DNA of 64,000 nucleotides from Brachycybe producta (lineage: Eukaryota; Arthropoda; Diplopoda; Playtdesmida; Andrognathidae). The stretch is from contig JAUPFP010000097.1 in the NCBI GenBank assembly GCA_036925085.1, forward strand, positions 124,001-188,000, written 5' to 3'. The notes under the pieces are model-generated. The model saw nothing but the letters and a program-made list of their open reading frames with translations. It ran no database searches and was not told the origin of the DNA. Made by a program: the position numbers and the translations under genes. Shown here one piece after another: positions 33,526-44,434 of the stretch; the first letter of the stretch is position 1; every line of letters begins with the position of its first letter.

Positions 33526-34949
33526 ATTACGCGCTCTACATTTGGACTTTAAATAGGAACGTTATAATCTTAGTTTCAATCGATTTATTTCTCGAAGGAA
33601 AGATTTGTTTGAAAAAAAGAAAGGAAGGAAGGGAAAAGTGGTGCAAAATTTGTCTAGGAAAATGTTAGACTTTATCATTTAGCTCTTATTTCTTTTTTTT
33701 TTTATTAATTAACCCTTTTCAAATTGAAGCACCGTTTTTTTTACTCTTTTCTTACAAAATCTTTCTTGGAAGTTTCAGAAATTAGGATTGGTTGGATATG
33801 CCACGGAAACCAATTCATGCACACAATTCATGATAGTATATGATGTAAGGTGAAAAGCTTCAAATGAGGTCAAAAAAACATTTTTTAGCTTTTGTCTGGC
33901 AATGTTATTATGTTATGTTGAAGAAAATGCAGCTAGATTCTTTCATATATTTAAAGGAAATAGCAGCAGCATATTGAGCACCTTGTTTTATGATTGGTTA
34001 GGAAAATATGAATCTGACTCCAAAAGTTGTCTTAGAAAGTTATAATTTTTAGAAATTCAATTTTCACTTGGCGTAAAGAACAGCTCAGTCGATTGCTGAT
34101 ATACTGTACATTATGAAGGCCCAGCTTAATCCACAGTATTCCACATTGGGGTGTGGACCCGAGCCGCTTCACTTAATAGGCTAGTTGCCACCATAAATAT
34201 ACAGAGGTAACTCAATTAAGTGTTCTTCCTATCGAGCATTTTGTGCCAAAACTTAAGTGTTGCCAATAGATGGCGCAAACTGTACTTAGTGCTTCAATTA
34301 CAGTACGATTCAATGAACATGCAAGAAAATGGATGACATTTTAAGCGAAGATATGGCTTCGTTCTAGCTTCAAAAATGCAGACGATTCTTCACTTGCTTT
34401 TGACGTTTTTTTGTGCTTCCAACATGCTTTACCTTTATTAATTTATCATGTTATGAAGATACTGTGTATACCTAATAAATATGGTATAATATATCATATT
34501 TTTTTTTAATAATTATTGTTTTTTGTTTTTTTTTTACTATTTTCACATAAAATAATTGTGATTTTTACTTCTGATGATGATCCTCATATATGTGCACAAT
34601 AGTTGGGTATTGAAAAAACTAACAATTGAATAGCCATCATTCATGACATTTTCCATAGAATTAAATCTTGTCATTTTATGTTAATCTTGTCATTTTAAAA
34701 AAATATTAATAACGAACAAATAAAAGGGAAATATTTTCACAATTTCCTCTTTTTTTGGAACTTACATAATATTATAAACATAAGTAGACCTACGTCTAAT
34801 TAATGTTAATAAAAAAACATCAGAATTGCAATTAGACGGATTAAAGAATGAAACATTAAATATGATATACATGTATATCAAAATATCAAGATATCCATGT
34901 ACTGTATATAAAAATATGATTTTCTTTTCAAACCCTGGTTGCTACTGGT
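33526..34949. other. Unassigned AT-rich DNA
   Basis: Many A/T homopolymers and TATA-like runs (for example 34860-34920). No gene, RNA or bounded repeat recognised. Confidence 0.5.
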
Positions 34950-34953
34950 TTAA

Positions 34954-35438
34954 GCGGCAGTCACACTAGGATGGTTTACAAGCCGCTGGTTGCTGCTGGC
35001 TACTAGCAGCAACAGCAAGCAGCAGCTGCTTTGGGTTCACACTTGTCCAGTCACTGCTGGTATTAGCAGTGCAAGTCATCCAATCACCGTCTTGCAAAAA
35101 CACAAACTCTAACAACAACCAACCCAAGCAGTGGAGTTTCAACTACCACTAGTGCCACTACTAGCAACAAAAAGTTCACACTAGATGGCAGCAGCAGGAA
35201 GGGAGTAACATGACCAGCTGGTAGCTGCTAAAGTTGAACATGTCCAACTTCACCAGCCGCTGTTAAAATCACTAGCCCGCTGGAGAAAGCAGCTGCTAGT
35301 AGCAGTTCAGACTATGCTGCTAGAGTGCTAGTAGCAGTTCAGACTATGCTGCTAGAGTGCTAGTAGCAGTTCAGACTATGCTGCTAGAGCGCTACAACCA
35401 GCCAGCGGCTGGGAAACCAGCCTAGTGTGACTGCGGCA
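34954..35438 (+). mobile_element. TTAA-flanked CTGCTAG-rich MITE, family TTAA-2 copy 1
   Basis: GCGGCAGTCACACTAGG at the left and CCTAGTGTGACTGCGGC at the right are inverted, with TTAA on both sides (34950-34953 and 35439-35442). The body is dense in GCAGC/GCTGCTAG words. Near the right end a 32-bp unit beginning GCTAGTAGCAGTTCAGACTA is present about three times (35296-35395), an expansion absent from the other two copies. Confidence 0.85.
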
Positions 35439-35575
35439 TTAAGGTTAGTATTGCTTAGTCAATGTTGTTAACTCTTTAATTTTTTTATAAGAAATTTCAT
35501 GTAAAAGTTAATGAGTTTAGGTAATGGGCACTAGCTTTGACTTTCCTGTCATTAAGATTACGACCCTAATGTTGT
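35439..35575. other. Spacer between two TTAA-2 copies
   Basis: About 130 bp of AT-rich DNA separating oppositely oriented copies. No feature seen. Confidence 0.5.
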
Positions 35576-35934
35576 ATTCACACTAGGCTGGTTGCTACTG
35601 GCTGGTTGTAGCCCTCTAGCAGCATAGTGTGAACTGCTACCAGCAGCTGCTTTCTCCAGCAGGCTAATGATTTTAACAGTGGCTGGTGAAGTTAAACATG
35701 TCCAACTTTAGCAGCTACCAGCTGGTCATGTGACTTCCTTCCTGCTGCTACCAGTTGAAACTCTACTGCTTGGGTTGGTTGTTGTTAGATTTTTGTGTTT
35801 TTGCAAGACGGTGATTGGACGACTTGTGCTGCTATTACCAGCAGTGAGTGGACAAGAGTGAACTCATAGCAGCCGCTGCTTGCTGTAGCTGCTGCTAGCT
35901 AACAGCTGTTAAACCAGCCTAGTGTGAATGCGCC
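35576..35934 (-). mobile_element. TTAA-2 MITE copy 2, inverted
   Basis: Begins ATTCACACTAGGCTGG and ends AACCAGCCTAGTGTGAATG then CGCC, followed by TTAA (35935-35938). The left flank lacks TTAA and has lost a few terminal bases. It lies inverted to copy 1, so transcripts of this region could pair over several hundred bases. Confidence 0.82.
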
Positions 35935-35938
35935 TTAA

Positions 35939-36282
35939 AGGTGATTTTTCATGCGCGCTGTGTTTTTTATTTCTGCCATGAGCTGTTTGCATTAAGCGTC
36001 TGCAGTGTTTTGTTTAGCCTTACAAGGCAAGAAAAGGTTATCTGTTGTATTTTGTGACACTCCTATTGGCCGAAAAGAGATGACATCACGTAAGTACGCG
36101 CGCAACACAGCAAAATATCTGCCAAAGACCGTTTACAGCTGTGTGCCCGATTACGACGCACAACTGAAAGCCGTCGGCCGGCTCGTAACATGAAAATACA
36201 CGCACGATGAGTCGTGTGCTGTGTTTTACGCACAGCACACAGCTCGAATTTGGAAGCTTGAAACGCGCATGAAAATCTACCT
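35939..36282. mobile_element. TTAA-3 MITE (TTTTCATGCGCG), abutting TTAA-2
   Basis: AGGTGATTTTTCATGCGCG at the left and CGCGCATGAAAATCTACCT at the right are inverted. The left flank is the same TTAA (35935-35938) that bounds the neighbour; the right flank is TTAG. Inner TGTGCTGTG / CACAGCACAC words are also inverted. Only one copy was found. Confidence 0.72.
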
Positions 36283-37364
36283 TTAGAGTTAATTTTATAA
36301 CCGTTGTATTTAGCTATACTTGGCGTGGCAGTTTCATTAACATTGCTGCTTGTTTATTTTAGCATGTTTTTTGTTCAGCTGCTGTTCGATTGTGAGTTTA
36401 ATGTTTATTCTTTCGTCATTTATCTCATTTTAGGTGAGTTTTTGTTTTGTCACTGGTGTCCATCTCGTGCTTTAATATATATTATATCGTTGTCTTGAGA
36501 GGTAAGTTATTTATGAATACTTTCATCACTTAATTGTCTGTGTGTCACTTATATGTATTTAAGAATTTAATTGTATTTCATGAAAAAAAATCTCTTCACA
36601 CGTTCTATTCATTTCAAAAACAATTCGTCTGGTCATTTTTCTGACCAACATATTATATGCAATAAAGGGTACACACGTAGATTCTAAAGTTGAACAGAAA
36701 ATTGAACAGAATGTCTAGGCAGAAAGAGAGAAAAAAAAAAAAAAAAAAAAAAACGATTCTAAAAGCTTGTTTTCAAATTCTAGCCAATTTTCTTGTAAGA
36801 AAAAAAAAGTTCTACAGCTGGGTAAAGATGGTCAATTCTGGCTTGTCAATCTGTTGTCGTGAGAACTTACACATTTCTTCCAATTGTACTGCTTTGCTAT
36901 GATGAGAAAATGAGCAATTACAGGAAAAAAGAGAGAAAAATAGGCGCATTGCACTGCACAAGTAAAAACTTCAAAAGAAAATCTAAGCAATGGTCTAGGT
37001 TTAGATGGATTCGTTGACTACTTTAGATCTAACAGCCTGTTAACCCCTCCTCCACTCCCCCCCCACCTTGCCTGGTTGCGGTTGAGTAAAGCCGAGCCGT
37101 GAAAAATGTCAAGCATTTTTTTAAAAAATATCATGTGTAACGATGAAAAATAATAAAATATATAGGAAATTTGGCTTTAGTTTTACCCAGTTTTTTTTTA
37201 CTCAAATTTCAAATTTTCCGTTTGTGGTGGACCCTTGTACAATATTTGGGCCTTACAAAAACCTAAACAATCACATATCAATATCATTAATATAATTTTA
37301 ATTAATAAGTAATTATAGTACTCATATTGACCAATAAACCAATAATTTATTGATCTAGTTAAAT
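36283..37364. other. Unassigned DNA with a 25-bp poly-A
   Basis: A poly-A run lies at about 36729-36753. Frames at 36304-36498 and 36690-36902 have no recognisable domain. No repeat boundary recognised. Confidence 0.5.
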
Positions 37365-37597
37365 CAGAGCCATAACTATGGTAGGGAGAGTGAGGCAGCT
37401 GCCCTCGGGTGCAAAGCTTAAGAGCATTGTCATTGGGGCGTATAACAACTAGAATGATACTAAAGGGTGCCAGTTTTATTCTTGCTCGGGCACAAAGCTT
37501 AAGGGCGCAAAATAACTAGATTCACAATACTAATTGGGGGAGAGGGATGCTAGCTTTATTCTTGTTTGGGGCGCAAACATTAGCTAGTTATGTACTG
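37365..37597. mobile_element. hAT-like MITE with internal tandem repeat
   Basis: CAGAGCCATAACTATGG at the left and CTAGTTATGTACTG at the right look like short hAT termini (CAG...CTG). Internally, GGGTGCAAAGCTTAAG-type words recur at about 37407, 37486 and 37569, giving two to three copies of an 80-bp tandem unit. No 8-bp duplication was detected. Confidence 0.45.
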
Positions 37598-38431
37598 CCT
37601 CGAAATGCTGCTGCTGGCTCAGCTCTTGCTGCTTTTTTTTACTCTTCTAGATTCTAAAGTTTATTAGTTTCTGTTTGATTTAGAGCATATTCTGGAGGTG
37701 AACTGAATAGGTTAATGGGGGTTTTAGCTTCTGGTCTTATGTTGCCAATAATACAGTTCGTTAATATAGTTGTTGTGGCGCCGTTAAAGTTTTGATACTT
37801 GAGAAGTTGAGTTTGTAGGGTTTATTTTCGTTTCTTCTCAGCTTTCTAAAGTCTCATAAAATTCCATTTTATTGCCGGCTAATAGCTAAATAATAGTTAT
37901 GACGAGGAAAAAGCAGTAAAGGTGTAACTTTATAAGTATAAGAAGGAAGGGTGTTTAAAAAGGGCTGCCTAACTAGAAGTATGGAACTACAGTATATTAC
38001 GCTCGTACTTGCTTAAAAACCCGTCATATTTGGGTTTTAAACATGTTTGTTGTTGTCCCACCACACATACACAATACACACATTACATACATTGTGGTCA
38101 AATAGTGGACAAGTTATTGTTTTTATTAGAGGGTTTGGAGTGGGGGGGTGTTTTGCGTGTTAAAAAGTAATGAACCTCGAAACGAATGGTTTTTTTTAAC
38201 AAACACGAATACCAATTTGCGAGGAGAAGATGGAAGAAAGAAAAAACAACAACTAAATAACTCTTCATTGTATATTTGTATTTTATCTGCAGCGCCGTTT
38301 GTTTTCGGCTTCCATTTGTAATATTACTAGATTGGTTTCATTGGTTGATAGCCCATTTCACCGCCAACAGTTCTCAACTTGTCAACCTTAGTTTTGTGGT
38401 TAGCGCAGTCGCTGGGAAAATCACATTAGTA
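37598..38431. other. Unassigned DNA
   Basis: CA-rich patches at about 38060-38090 and a short poly-G at about 38143. No gene recognised. Confidence 0.45.
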
Positions 38432-38513
38432 CAGTAGAAAGTCAATTATCCGAACTAATGTCGGACGTGCGTAGTTCCGATAATCAACAGCTCCAATAAT
38501 CGACGCTCTACTG
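38432..38513. mobile_element. Minimal pogo/Tigger-like MITE, 82 bp
   Basis: CAGTAGAAAGTCAATTATCC at the left and ATAATCGACGCTCTACTG at the right are inverted, flanked by TA on both sides (38430-38431 and 38514-38515). The CAGTAGA...CGATTATC terminus and TA duplication are characteristic of pogo/Tigger transposons. Relatives are at 40185-40866 and 52955-53181. Confidence 0.78.
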
Positions 38514-38692
38514 TATCAGCAACCTAAGTACGTTTCAAACTGTCAGGTTAACGATGCTTTGGTGGCGATATTGGGATATCAACTAAGCAAACATTTATTG
38601 GCGCTCAGGTTGCATCACTATACTGGCGAATGTTTCTTATTCCGCAGTGTGTTTTAAGAATGCAAGTACATCATTTATTTCGTCCATGTAGC

Positions 38693-38967
38693 GTTAGGTG
38701 GCGCCACTAGCCCTCCTTCCATAGAAATGTATTGACACTTCAACTCTGACTCACCTTCCATTTTTTCATGCGGCAAACTTTCAATTGTGTTGCTATTTCT
38801 ACACGTGCTCTCTTCATTTATATTATGTTCTGGGTATAAGTTTGTCACGTGCTGATAATTAAGGTTGTTTTGGACGCTTTTAGAGCTAAAAAGTTGCATT
38901 CGATTTCAACTAATTGGCGACGAGTGTAGTTTGGCCACGTATGGAGGGGTTGCAGGCGCCATCTACC
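38693..38967 (-). mobile_element. Family Z MITE copy 2, inverted
   Basis: GTTAGGTGGCGCCACTAGCC at the left and GCAGGCGCCATCTACC at the right form the terminal inverted repeat. The body is the reverse complement of 4703-4965, including the CACGTGCTGATAATTAAGG segment. This is the best-preserved copy and defines both ends. Confidence 0.78.
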
Positions 38968-40184
38968 TTGCATTTATACAAGTATTTTTCTATTAAGAGT
39001 AACAACTTTTGGAGGATTTTTTGTGCGCTCACTTCTAAAAGTGTATTGTTATCAGAACAACGGTTGCTTGTTATTTCGTTCTGAGCTGTTTGGTTTGGCG
39101 TAAATTCACCTGCAATTTACACTTTTACTTATTCACAGCATTTTTAGCCTTATTTGTGCTGATTTGATATATAATTATATATCGGCTATGCTTTCAATAT
39201 TTTAACAATTGTTAAGGTTTTTTTGAAAGTATTAATGAAGAACGAAATAAGAAAAACAAATATGCACCCTGTGATTGGTGAATTTGAATTTTGACGTCAC
39301 TTACATTTTCTTTTATTGCAAGGTGTTTAGCAAGTTTGTAATTTAGGAATATGAGGAGGCGATTCAGTCATTTCCAAAAAAATGTTTACTAGTAAAACGT
39401 TCCATACTTTTACGATCCGTTTTTTGGCCGCGGGTTTTTTTTTTTTTCATATTTTGCAATTTCTGCTAGTTAGTTTGTCGTGTTTTTTTTTGTCGATGAT
39501 TGTCAGTTTGTTTGTTAACATAAACTACTAGTAGGGGGAAAAGTAGTCATGCTATTGGAATAATAGTCCTCTACTAATATTTCATCTGTTTATTTCAAAT
39601 GTTTACTCAGGCTAGACACATGTTCGCAAATATTGCTTCCTTGTTTCATAATATTTAACCTTCTCTTCTTGCAGACTAAACAAATGCAACTTGTAGGCTT
39701 TATTTTGGCTTTTATTTTATTCCTAACTGAAAAAAAAATGGTTTACAGTACTTTAGCCATTAAGCTTGTGTAACGGTGACCGCTGATGTCACATGTTCCT
39801 CCTTGAAATTAATTAATATAATTCTTTCCGTGTAGAAACACATTGTAATTTTCTTAATTTCTTGCTGGTTTTTTTTTTCTGCATTTGTGATTCTTTCCGA
39901 ACTGGTTACTGCAATTTTTGATAATGAACCATTTTCTGGTTAGTCGAGCAGGAGGGAATCGTGATCCTTAATGTAAAATATAATTATGTCAAATCTCTGC
40001 CTTTTTTTAAAATACGATCTGCATCCCAAATTCGCGGAAATAGAAATTATGAAAAGGTAAAAGTCAGAAAAAGCATTCCTCTAATTTATTATTCTTATCA
40101 TTCAAGGATTTCTCACACATTAAAATAGAAAATGCTTCATTTTTTTTTGCATTTTTAGAAGAGTTGAAAAAGAATATGAAAATA
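38968..40184. other. Unassigned T-rich DNA
   Basis: No gene or bounded element recognised. It contains one TGACGTCAC site (about 39292) and long T runs. Confidence 0.5.
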
Positions 40185-40866
40185 CAGTACTTAAGTCTCG
40201 ATTATCAGAGTTACTGTAATGTTGACCGGATACAGTCAAATTCGATTAGCACGGAAAAGTACCCTATTACTACCTATATCTCTTTAGCCTCGTTTTCACG
40301 GCCATAGTTCTTTCGTGAGAGTAGCTGTCATGAAAGGTTGTGATAGTTTATTCTCACGATAGCAACTGTCTACATGTCTTGAAGTAACGTGATAGTTCTG
40401 TCACATGACAGTGTGACGACTACTTCACAGATATGTTTTGAGTCAACAACAGTGTTGCCTCTCTCTCTCTCTCTCTCTCCTCCTCCAGAAGCCGAATTTC
40501 CCTAGAAAGTGGATATTTTCCTACAAGCTGTCACTCAACAACTATTATTATCGCGACAGTACTATCAACTATCTAGTCAAACGAGATAGTGGGATAGTGC
40601 TATCGCGACAGTGTGATAGTGACTATCATGTGGTCTTAGCGATGATAGTTCTCGCGATAGTTGCTGTCATGACAGCAACTATCGTGAAAACGAGGCTTTT
40701 TTTTGCACTCATACGTAACGAACATAAACAACTATTTAAACCATTACCGTAAGCATTTATGTAAAAATACATTACAACTTTGTGCAAGCAACCATAACCC
40801 AAGTGTTTGAATTGACGCAACAACAAAAAAGGAGACGCGGAACCTCATATAATCGAGAGACTACTG
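40185..40866. mobile_element. pogo/Tigger-like element hosting a TTAA-5 insertion
   Basis: CAGTACTTAAGTCTCGATTA at the left and ATAATCGAGAGACTACTG at the right are inverted, flanked by TA (40183-40184 and 40867-40868). Without the 410-bp nested element it would be about 270 bp. No transposase is present. The 104-codon frame at 40438 belongs to the nested element and is not a gene. Confidence 0.65.
40287..40696 (-). mobile_element. TTAA-5 MITE copy 2, inverted and nested
   Basis: GCCTCGTTTTCACGG to GTGAAAACGAGGC, the same family as 15342-15755 but in opposite orientation: the GTTGCTGTCATGACAGCAAC hairpin lies near the right end here and near the left end there. Flanks TTTA and TTTT are decayed TTAA. 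A TC tract (40461-40479) corresponds to a GA tract in copy 1. Confidence 0.78.
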
Positions 40867-40868
40867 TA

Positions 40869-41925
40869 GTCATAAATATTGTGTTTGTGGGTCGACTGTT
40901 TATTGGCTGGCTGGTAAATGGTAATTCTGCTTGGCAAAAAGAAATTTTTTTATTTTTTTTCCTGCCATATAAAGTAAAATATAATTATTCAAATTAAATT
41001 AATTTTTAATTCGCAAAGATTTTCCGCCTGTGGAATCGTGGCCCTAAGACACATCTCGAGATGAAAAGTTCACTTCTTCGTTCTTTTTGTTTTATCTATT
41101 TTTTCTTTTCTTTTGAGGAATAAAATTCTTAGCTTTTACTTAGGTTTCAAATTTTGCATCTTTTTTTATGCGCCGCGCATCCCTTTTATTCTTAGGTTAT
41201 TTTGCAATGTTACAAAATGCCTCATTTAGAAAGAAAGCTGTGGGATGTAATTTGGGTTTCTTTTATTGCAGGGCTTCTTTTTAGATTGCTTTTATTTCAG
41301 CATAAAAAAAATCTGAAATAATACGAGTCTAATACAGGGTTCATCAAAAATTGAATTTAGTGGCAAGTTTCTTGTCATACAAAAAAAAAAGCAATTTGTA
41401 TGGTTTGCTTCTTTTTTTTTCTTGTCTCAAGTTGTGTCCCAAACTCTCTCTTTTCGGAAACATTTTCTGAAGTATTTGGACCACCCTTTACTTGCATAAT
41501 AAACATGGGTTATTTCGAGATTGTTAAACAAGTATGGCGCCATAAATTCCATTGGCACTGAGCCCAATATATGGCGTAGGCCTGCTTTTATCTTTTAGGA
41601 ATCAAACAAAAGGTGATGTGATCTTTTTTTTTTTTTGTGCGTAAAAACTTCAAAATATACCACATTTCCTGAACACTCGTTAATAATAGGTTTTATAATT
41701 AGTTTATCGCATGTGTGGAATGTTTTACATATTCTATTTATCGCAAATGACACGAAGTTACATATCAATTTACAAATCACAGTGAAGCTGATGTTGCCAT
41801 GACAATTTTTCTCAAACCTTGAATGTTAATTCCGGGTTTTATTCAAGTAGAAGTAGAATCTACAGTATATCCAAATGAGAAATGAAGTAAAAGCTGACCT
41901 GCCTGATCTTTTGTGTAAAGTGGAC
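40869..41925. other. Unassigned AT-rich DNA
   Basis: Long A/T runs and no recognisable gene or bounded repeat. Confidence 0.5.
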
Positions 41926-42000
41926 TCCGAATTCCAAACAACCTACTTTAATTTGTGCCTACACTAGGCACAAATTAAAGTAGGTTGCCTGGAATTCGGA
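41926..42000. repeat. Short near-perfect palindrome, 75 bp
   Basis: Arms of about 35 bp (left ending TTTAATTTGTGCCT, right beginning AGGCACAAATTAAA) surround a 5-bp loop and reach TCCGAATTCC / GGAATTCGGA at the outside. It would form a strong hairpin in RNA or DNA. No second copy was noticed. Confidence 0.85.
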
Positions 42001-42119
42001 TGGACTTCAATATATGAAACTTCTAGAGAAGTGTTTCTTTCATCGGTCAAAAACCTTCTGTCTTGAAAAGTTTCCTTAGAACAACAGGCCTGCACAATTC
42101 GGTTGAGGATGAGGGCTAG

Positions 42120-42175
42120 GTTTGGTGTAGGTTTTTGTGTGTGTGTGTGTGTGGGGGGGGGGGGTGCTGATACCA
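42120..42175. repeat. (GT)n plus poly-G tract
   Basis: A GT microsatellite (about 42133-42152) runs directly into a poly-G run of about 11 bp. Confidence 0.85.
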
Positions 42176-42215
42176 TAATAAGAGGTAATTAATTAAACAA
42201 AAATAACTTACAAGC

Positions 42216-42488
42216 AAAATTTCTTGATTGTGTAAAGCCATAAAAGACTGAGTATCCAAAAAAGGGAAAACCACAATCAAAATTAAACTTCAATTATGAA
42301 GTAAAAAAAAAAAAAACTCAAAAATTGAGCAAAAAGTTTTAAAAAAAGACTGTACAAGATAGTCAACTCCTTTTTTGCTCAATTTTTGAGGGTTTTTTTT
42401 TTACTTCATAATTGAAGTTTAATTTTGATTGTGGTTTTCTCTTTTTTGGATACTCAGTCTTTTACGGCTTTTTCAGTCAAGAAATTTT
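42216..42488. repeat. Large foldback palindrome, about 273 bp
   Basis: The left arm runs from AAAATTTCTTGATTG through GACTGAGTATCC, ACCACAATCAAAATTAAAC and TTCAATTATGAAGTAAAAA to CTCAAAAATTGAGC. The right arm is its inverse, ending AGTCAAGAAATTTT. The arms are about 125 bp with few mismatches around a 25-bp centre (about 42340-42365). It is probably a foldback MITE. No target duplication was defined. Confidence 0.85.
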
Positions 42489-43395
42489 CTTTGTTTATAT
42501 TTACAGTATATAGCCAAGAAAATGTTTTATATTTTAAAAGTAATTTACCTATTTTTATTTAATAGACTCTGGCGAGTGACGAAGACAAGCGCAACAAACA
42601 AGAATTTTCTTTTTAAAAAAAATCTGGCGATCAAACCGAACCATAAAAAATAACAGCCTATTTTAATAACACGTTGAACAGTGGCTGACGCAGTTTAATT
42701 TTTGTTTTAAATTAAGAATTTTGGCGTTTGAAAGATGGGACAAGTGCTGCACCCTTGCTAGTATTTTTGAGCTTTTCTAACATATGTATATGTAAGCAAA
42801 TTGTAGGCCTATTTATGGGAATCTATTTGAAGAATCAATTTTTTTTAAATAACAGTTAACTAATTTATCTCTCTTTCACATAGGCCTGTTTATAATTTTT
42901 TTTTAATTAAAAATAAAATTATACAATTATTTCCAAAATTCGTTGTGGGCCGCACGGCGAGAACTGGTAGGTTACATATTCGGCCCTCGTGCTGTATGTT
43001 ATGCAGGCCTGGCTTAGAGGGTTCAAGTCGTATTTCAAGTCAGTATCATAAGCAGTATTGGGCCTTGTGGGGTTCATTTAGGTAGAAGGGTTTTGAAATT
43101 TCGCCTGTTTAACCTGTTTTTCTTTTAACTAAAAATTGTATACTTGCGTTCCCGAAAACCGTATTGTTAACTGAATTATCGTTAACAAGGTGGAGGACCA
43201 TGTAAGTGCGCTTCTGTACAAACCTATAGTTTGATAAACTACCTTATAGCGAAGTATCGTTCTCAGAGGTAACATAAAGTGAGGTAGGACTGTAGTTGAT
43301 TGGTTGGTTTTATATTTAAAATTGACGAGAAAACGACAATAATGATAGATTATGTTGCTTTCTTAAATGTTAATGTTTTCTCATTGGGTGTCGGA
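42489..43395. other. Unassigned DNA with a lone H1-like end
   Basis: CGTTGTGGGCCGCACGG at about 42940 resembles the H1 subterminal motif, but termini are missing. No gene recognised. Confidence 0.4.
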
Positions 43396-43602
43396 AACAA
43401 TTTGTTAGAAATAGGTGAAAACTTCAGTTGGCTCCGCCCTTGTTATGACGAGTGGCAACTTCTAATTGGCTGGTTATGAAGTCTGACGTCACATGCTCCG
43501 CCCTTTTCAACGTCAGACTACATAACCAGCCAATTAGAAGTTGCCAGTCGTCATAACAAGGGCGGAGCCAACTGAAGTTTTCACCTATTTCTAACTGCCT
43601 GT
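43396..43602. mobile_element. Family B MITE copy 3, perfect 8-bp target duplication
   Basis: A nearly complete palindrome: GTTAGAAATAGGTGAAAACT and TTGGCTCCGCCC on the left are inverted on the right, with the GGCAACTTCTAATTGGCTGG arms inside. GTGTCGGA flanks both sides (43388-43395 and 43603-43610). The 8-bp duplication supports a hAT-type origin. Confidence 0.88.
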
Positions 43603-43610
43603 GTGTCGGA

Positions 43611-44046
43611 GCGCCCTCTGTATGCCACTGGTGGAAATTCACAAATATGTTTTTGTTAAATTTCGGCTATATAGGGAGGAAGAAGGGGAAATATAGAAGT
43701 GTATATATGTTTGCTTTCAGTGATTGCCCCTTTTTTAGGGGTTGCTTTTTTTTCCTTCTTGTGATGTCAGCATTTTTTCATTAAGCTTTTGGCATATCTT
43801 CTCTGAAATACTTCTAAAAACGTTTTTTCTTCGTTAGTTTTTTTACGCTTTGTAAATACCAGCGTACGGTGCCACGTACTATTTCTATTTTTTCTTTCTT
43901 ATTTAGTATGAAATAAATTGAAATAATAAAAATCGGGCTTAAGACAGAAGAAGCAGGTTTTTTTTTCGTTGTTGTTGTTGAAAATTGCAATAAAAATGAA
44001 AGAATATTTTGAGAATCACACACACACACGCACGCATTATTTTATT
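43611..44046. other. Unassigned T-rich DNA with short CA tract
   Basis: A CA/CG tract lies at about 44019-44033. No gene recognised. Confidence 0.5.
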
Positions 44047-44434
44047 TAGGGATGGGCCATTCGAATCCCGCGAATCTTGAAAAATATTCGAGATTCGAAA
44101 ACTTGAATCTTCGCGCTTTTTTCGTCTTTCGAATCCTAACCGTAAAAAAACGGTTAAAGACTTTGGGTAAAATTAGTTTTAATTCCATTGACGTCCAATA
44201 GAAGCGCTAACAAAAACCGGCGATTATTGCAATTTTGGCGGTACCTGGATCACCAATATCATCACCTTTCGCGACCCTTAGTGCCACACTGTGTTTTCAA
44301 TTTATTATTAATATAATATTTAATATTATTTCATTTGTTTTTATCTTCTTAATGAATTAATATGGGATTCTTATATGAAGGATTCGAGAACCTTTTAGGA
44401 TTCGGATTCGAGAAAATTTAGGATTCGTCCATGC
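44047..44434 (+). mobile_element. Family E element copy 2, near complete
   Basis: Runs from TAGGGATGGGCCATTCGAAT to GGATTCGTCCATGCGCC. Both ends are rich in TTCGAATC / GGATTCGAGA words. The middle has ACCTGGATCACCAATATCAT and GCGACCCTTAGTGCCACACT. It is the uninterrupted counterpart of the element at 63172-64000 and shows where the minisatellite element inserted there. Confidence 0.72.

Noticed and set aside
34954..35440. CRISPR-like array from the repeated CTGCTAG units
   Set aside because: The repeats are direct, contiguous 32-bp units without unique spacers, inside a eukaryotic MITE.
36729..36753. Poly-A tract as the tail of a processed pseudogene or LINE
   Set aside because: No upstream coding similarity and no target-site duplication was found; A/T homopolymers are common throughout.
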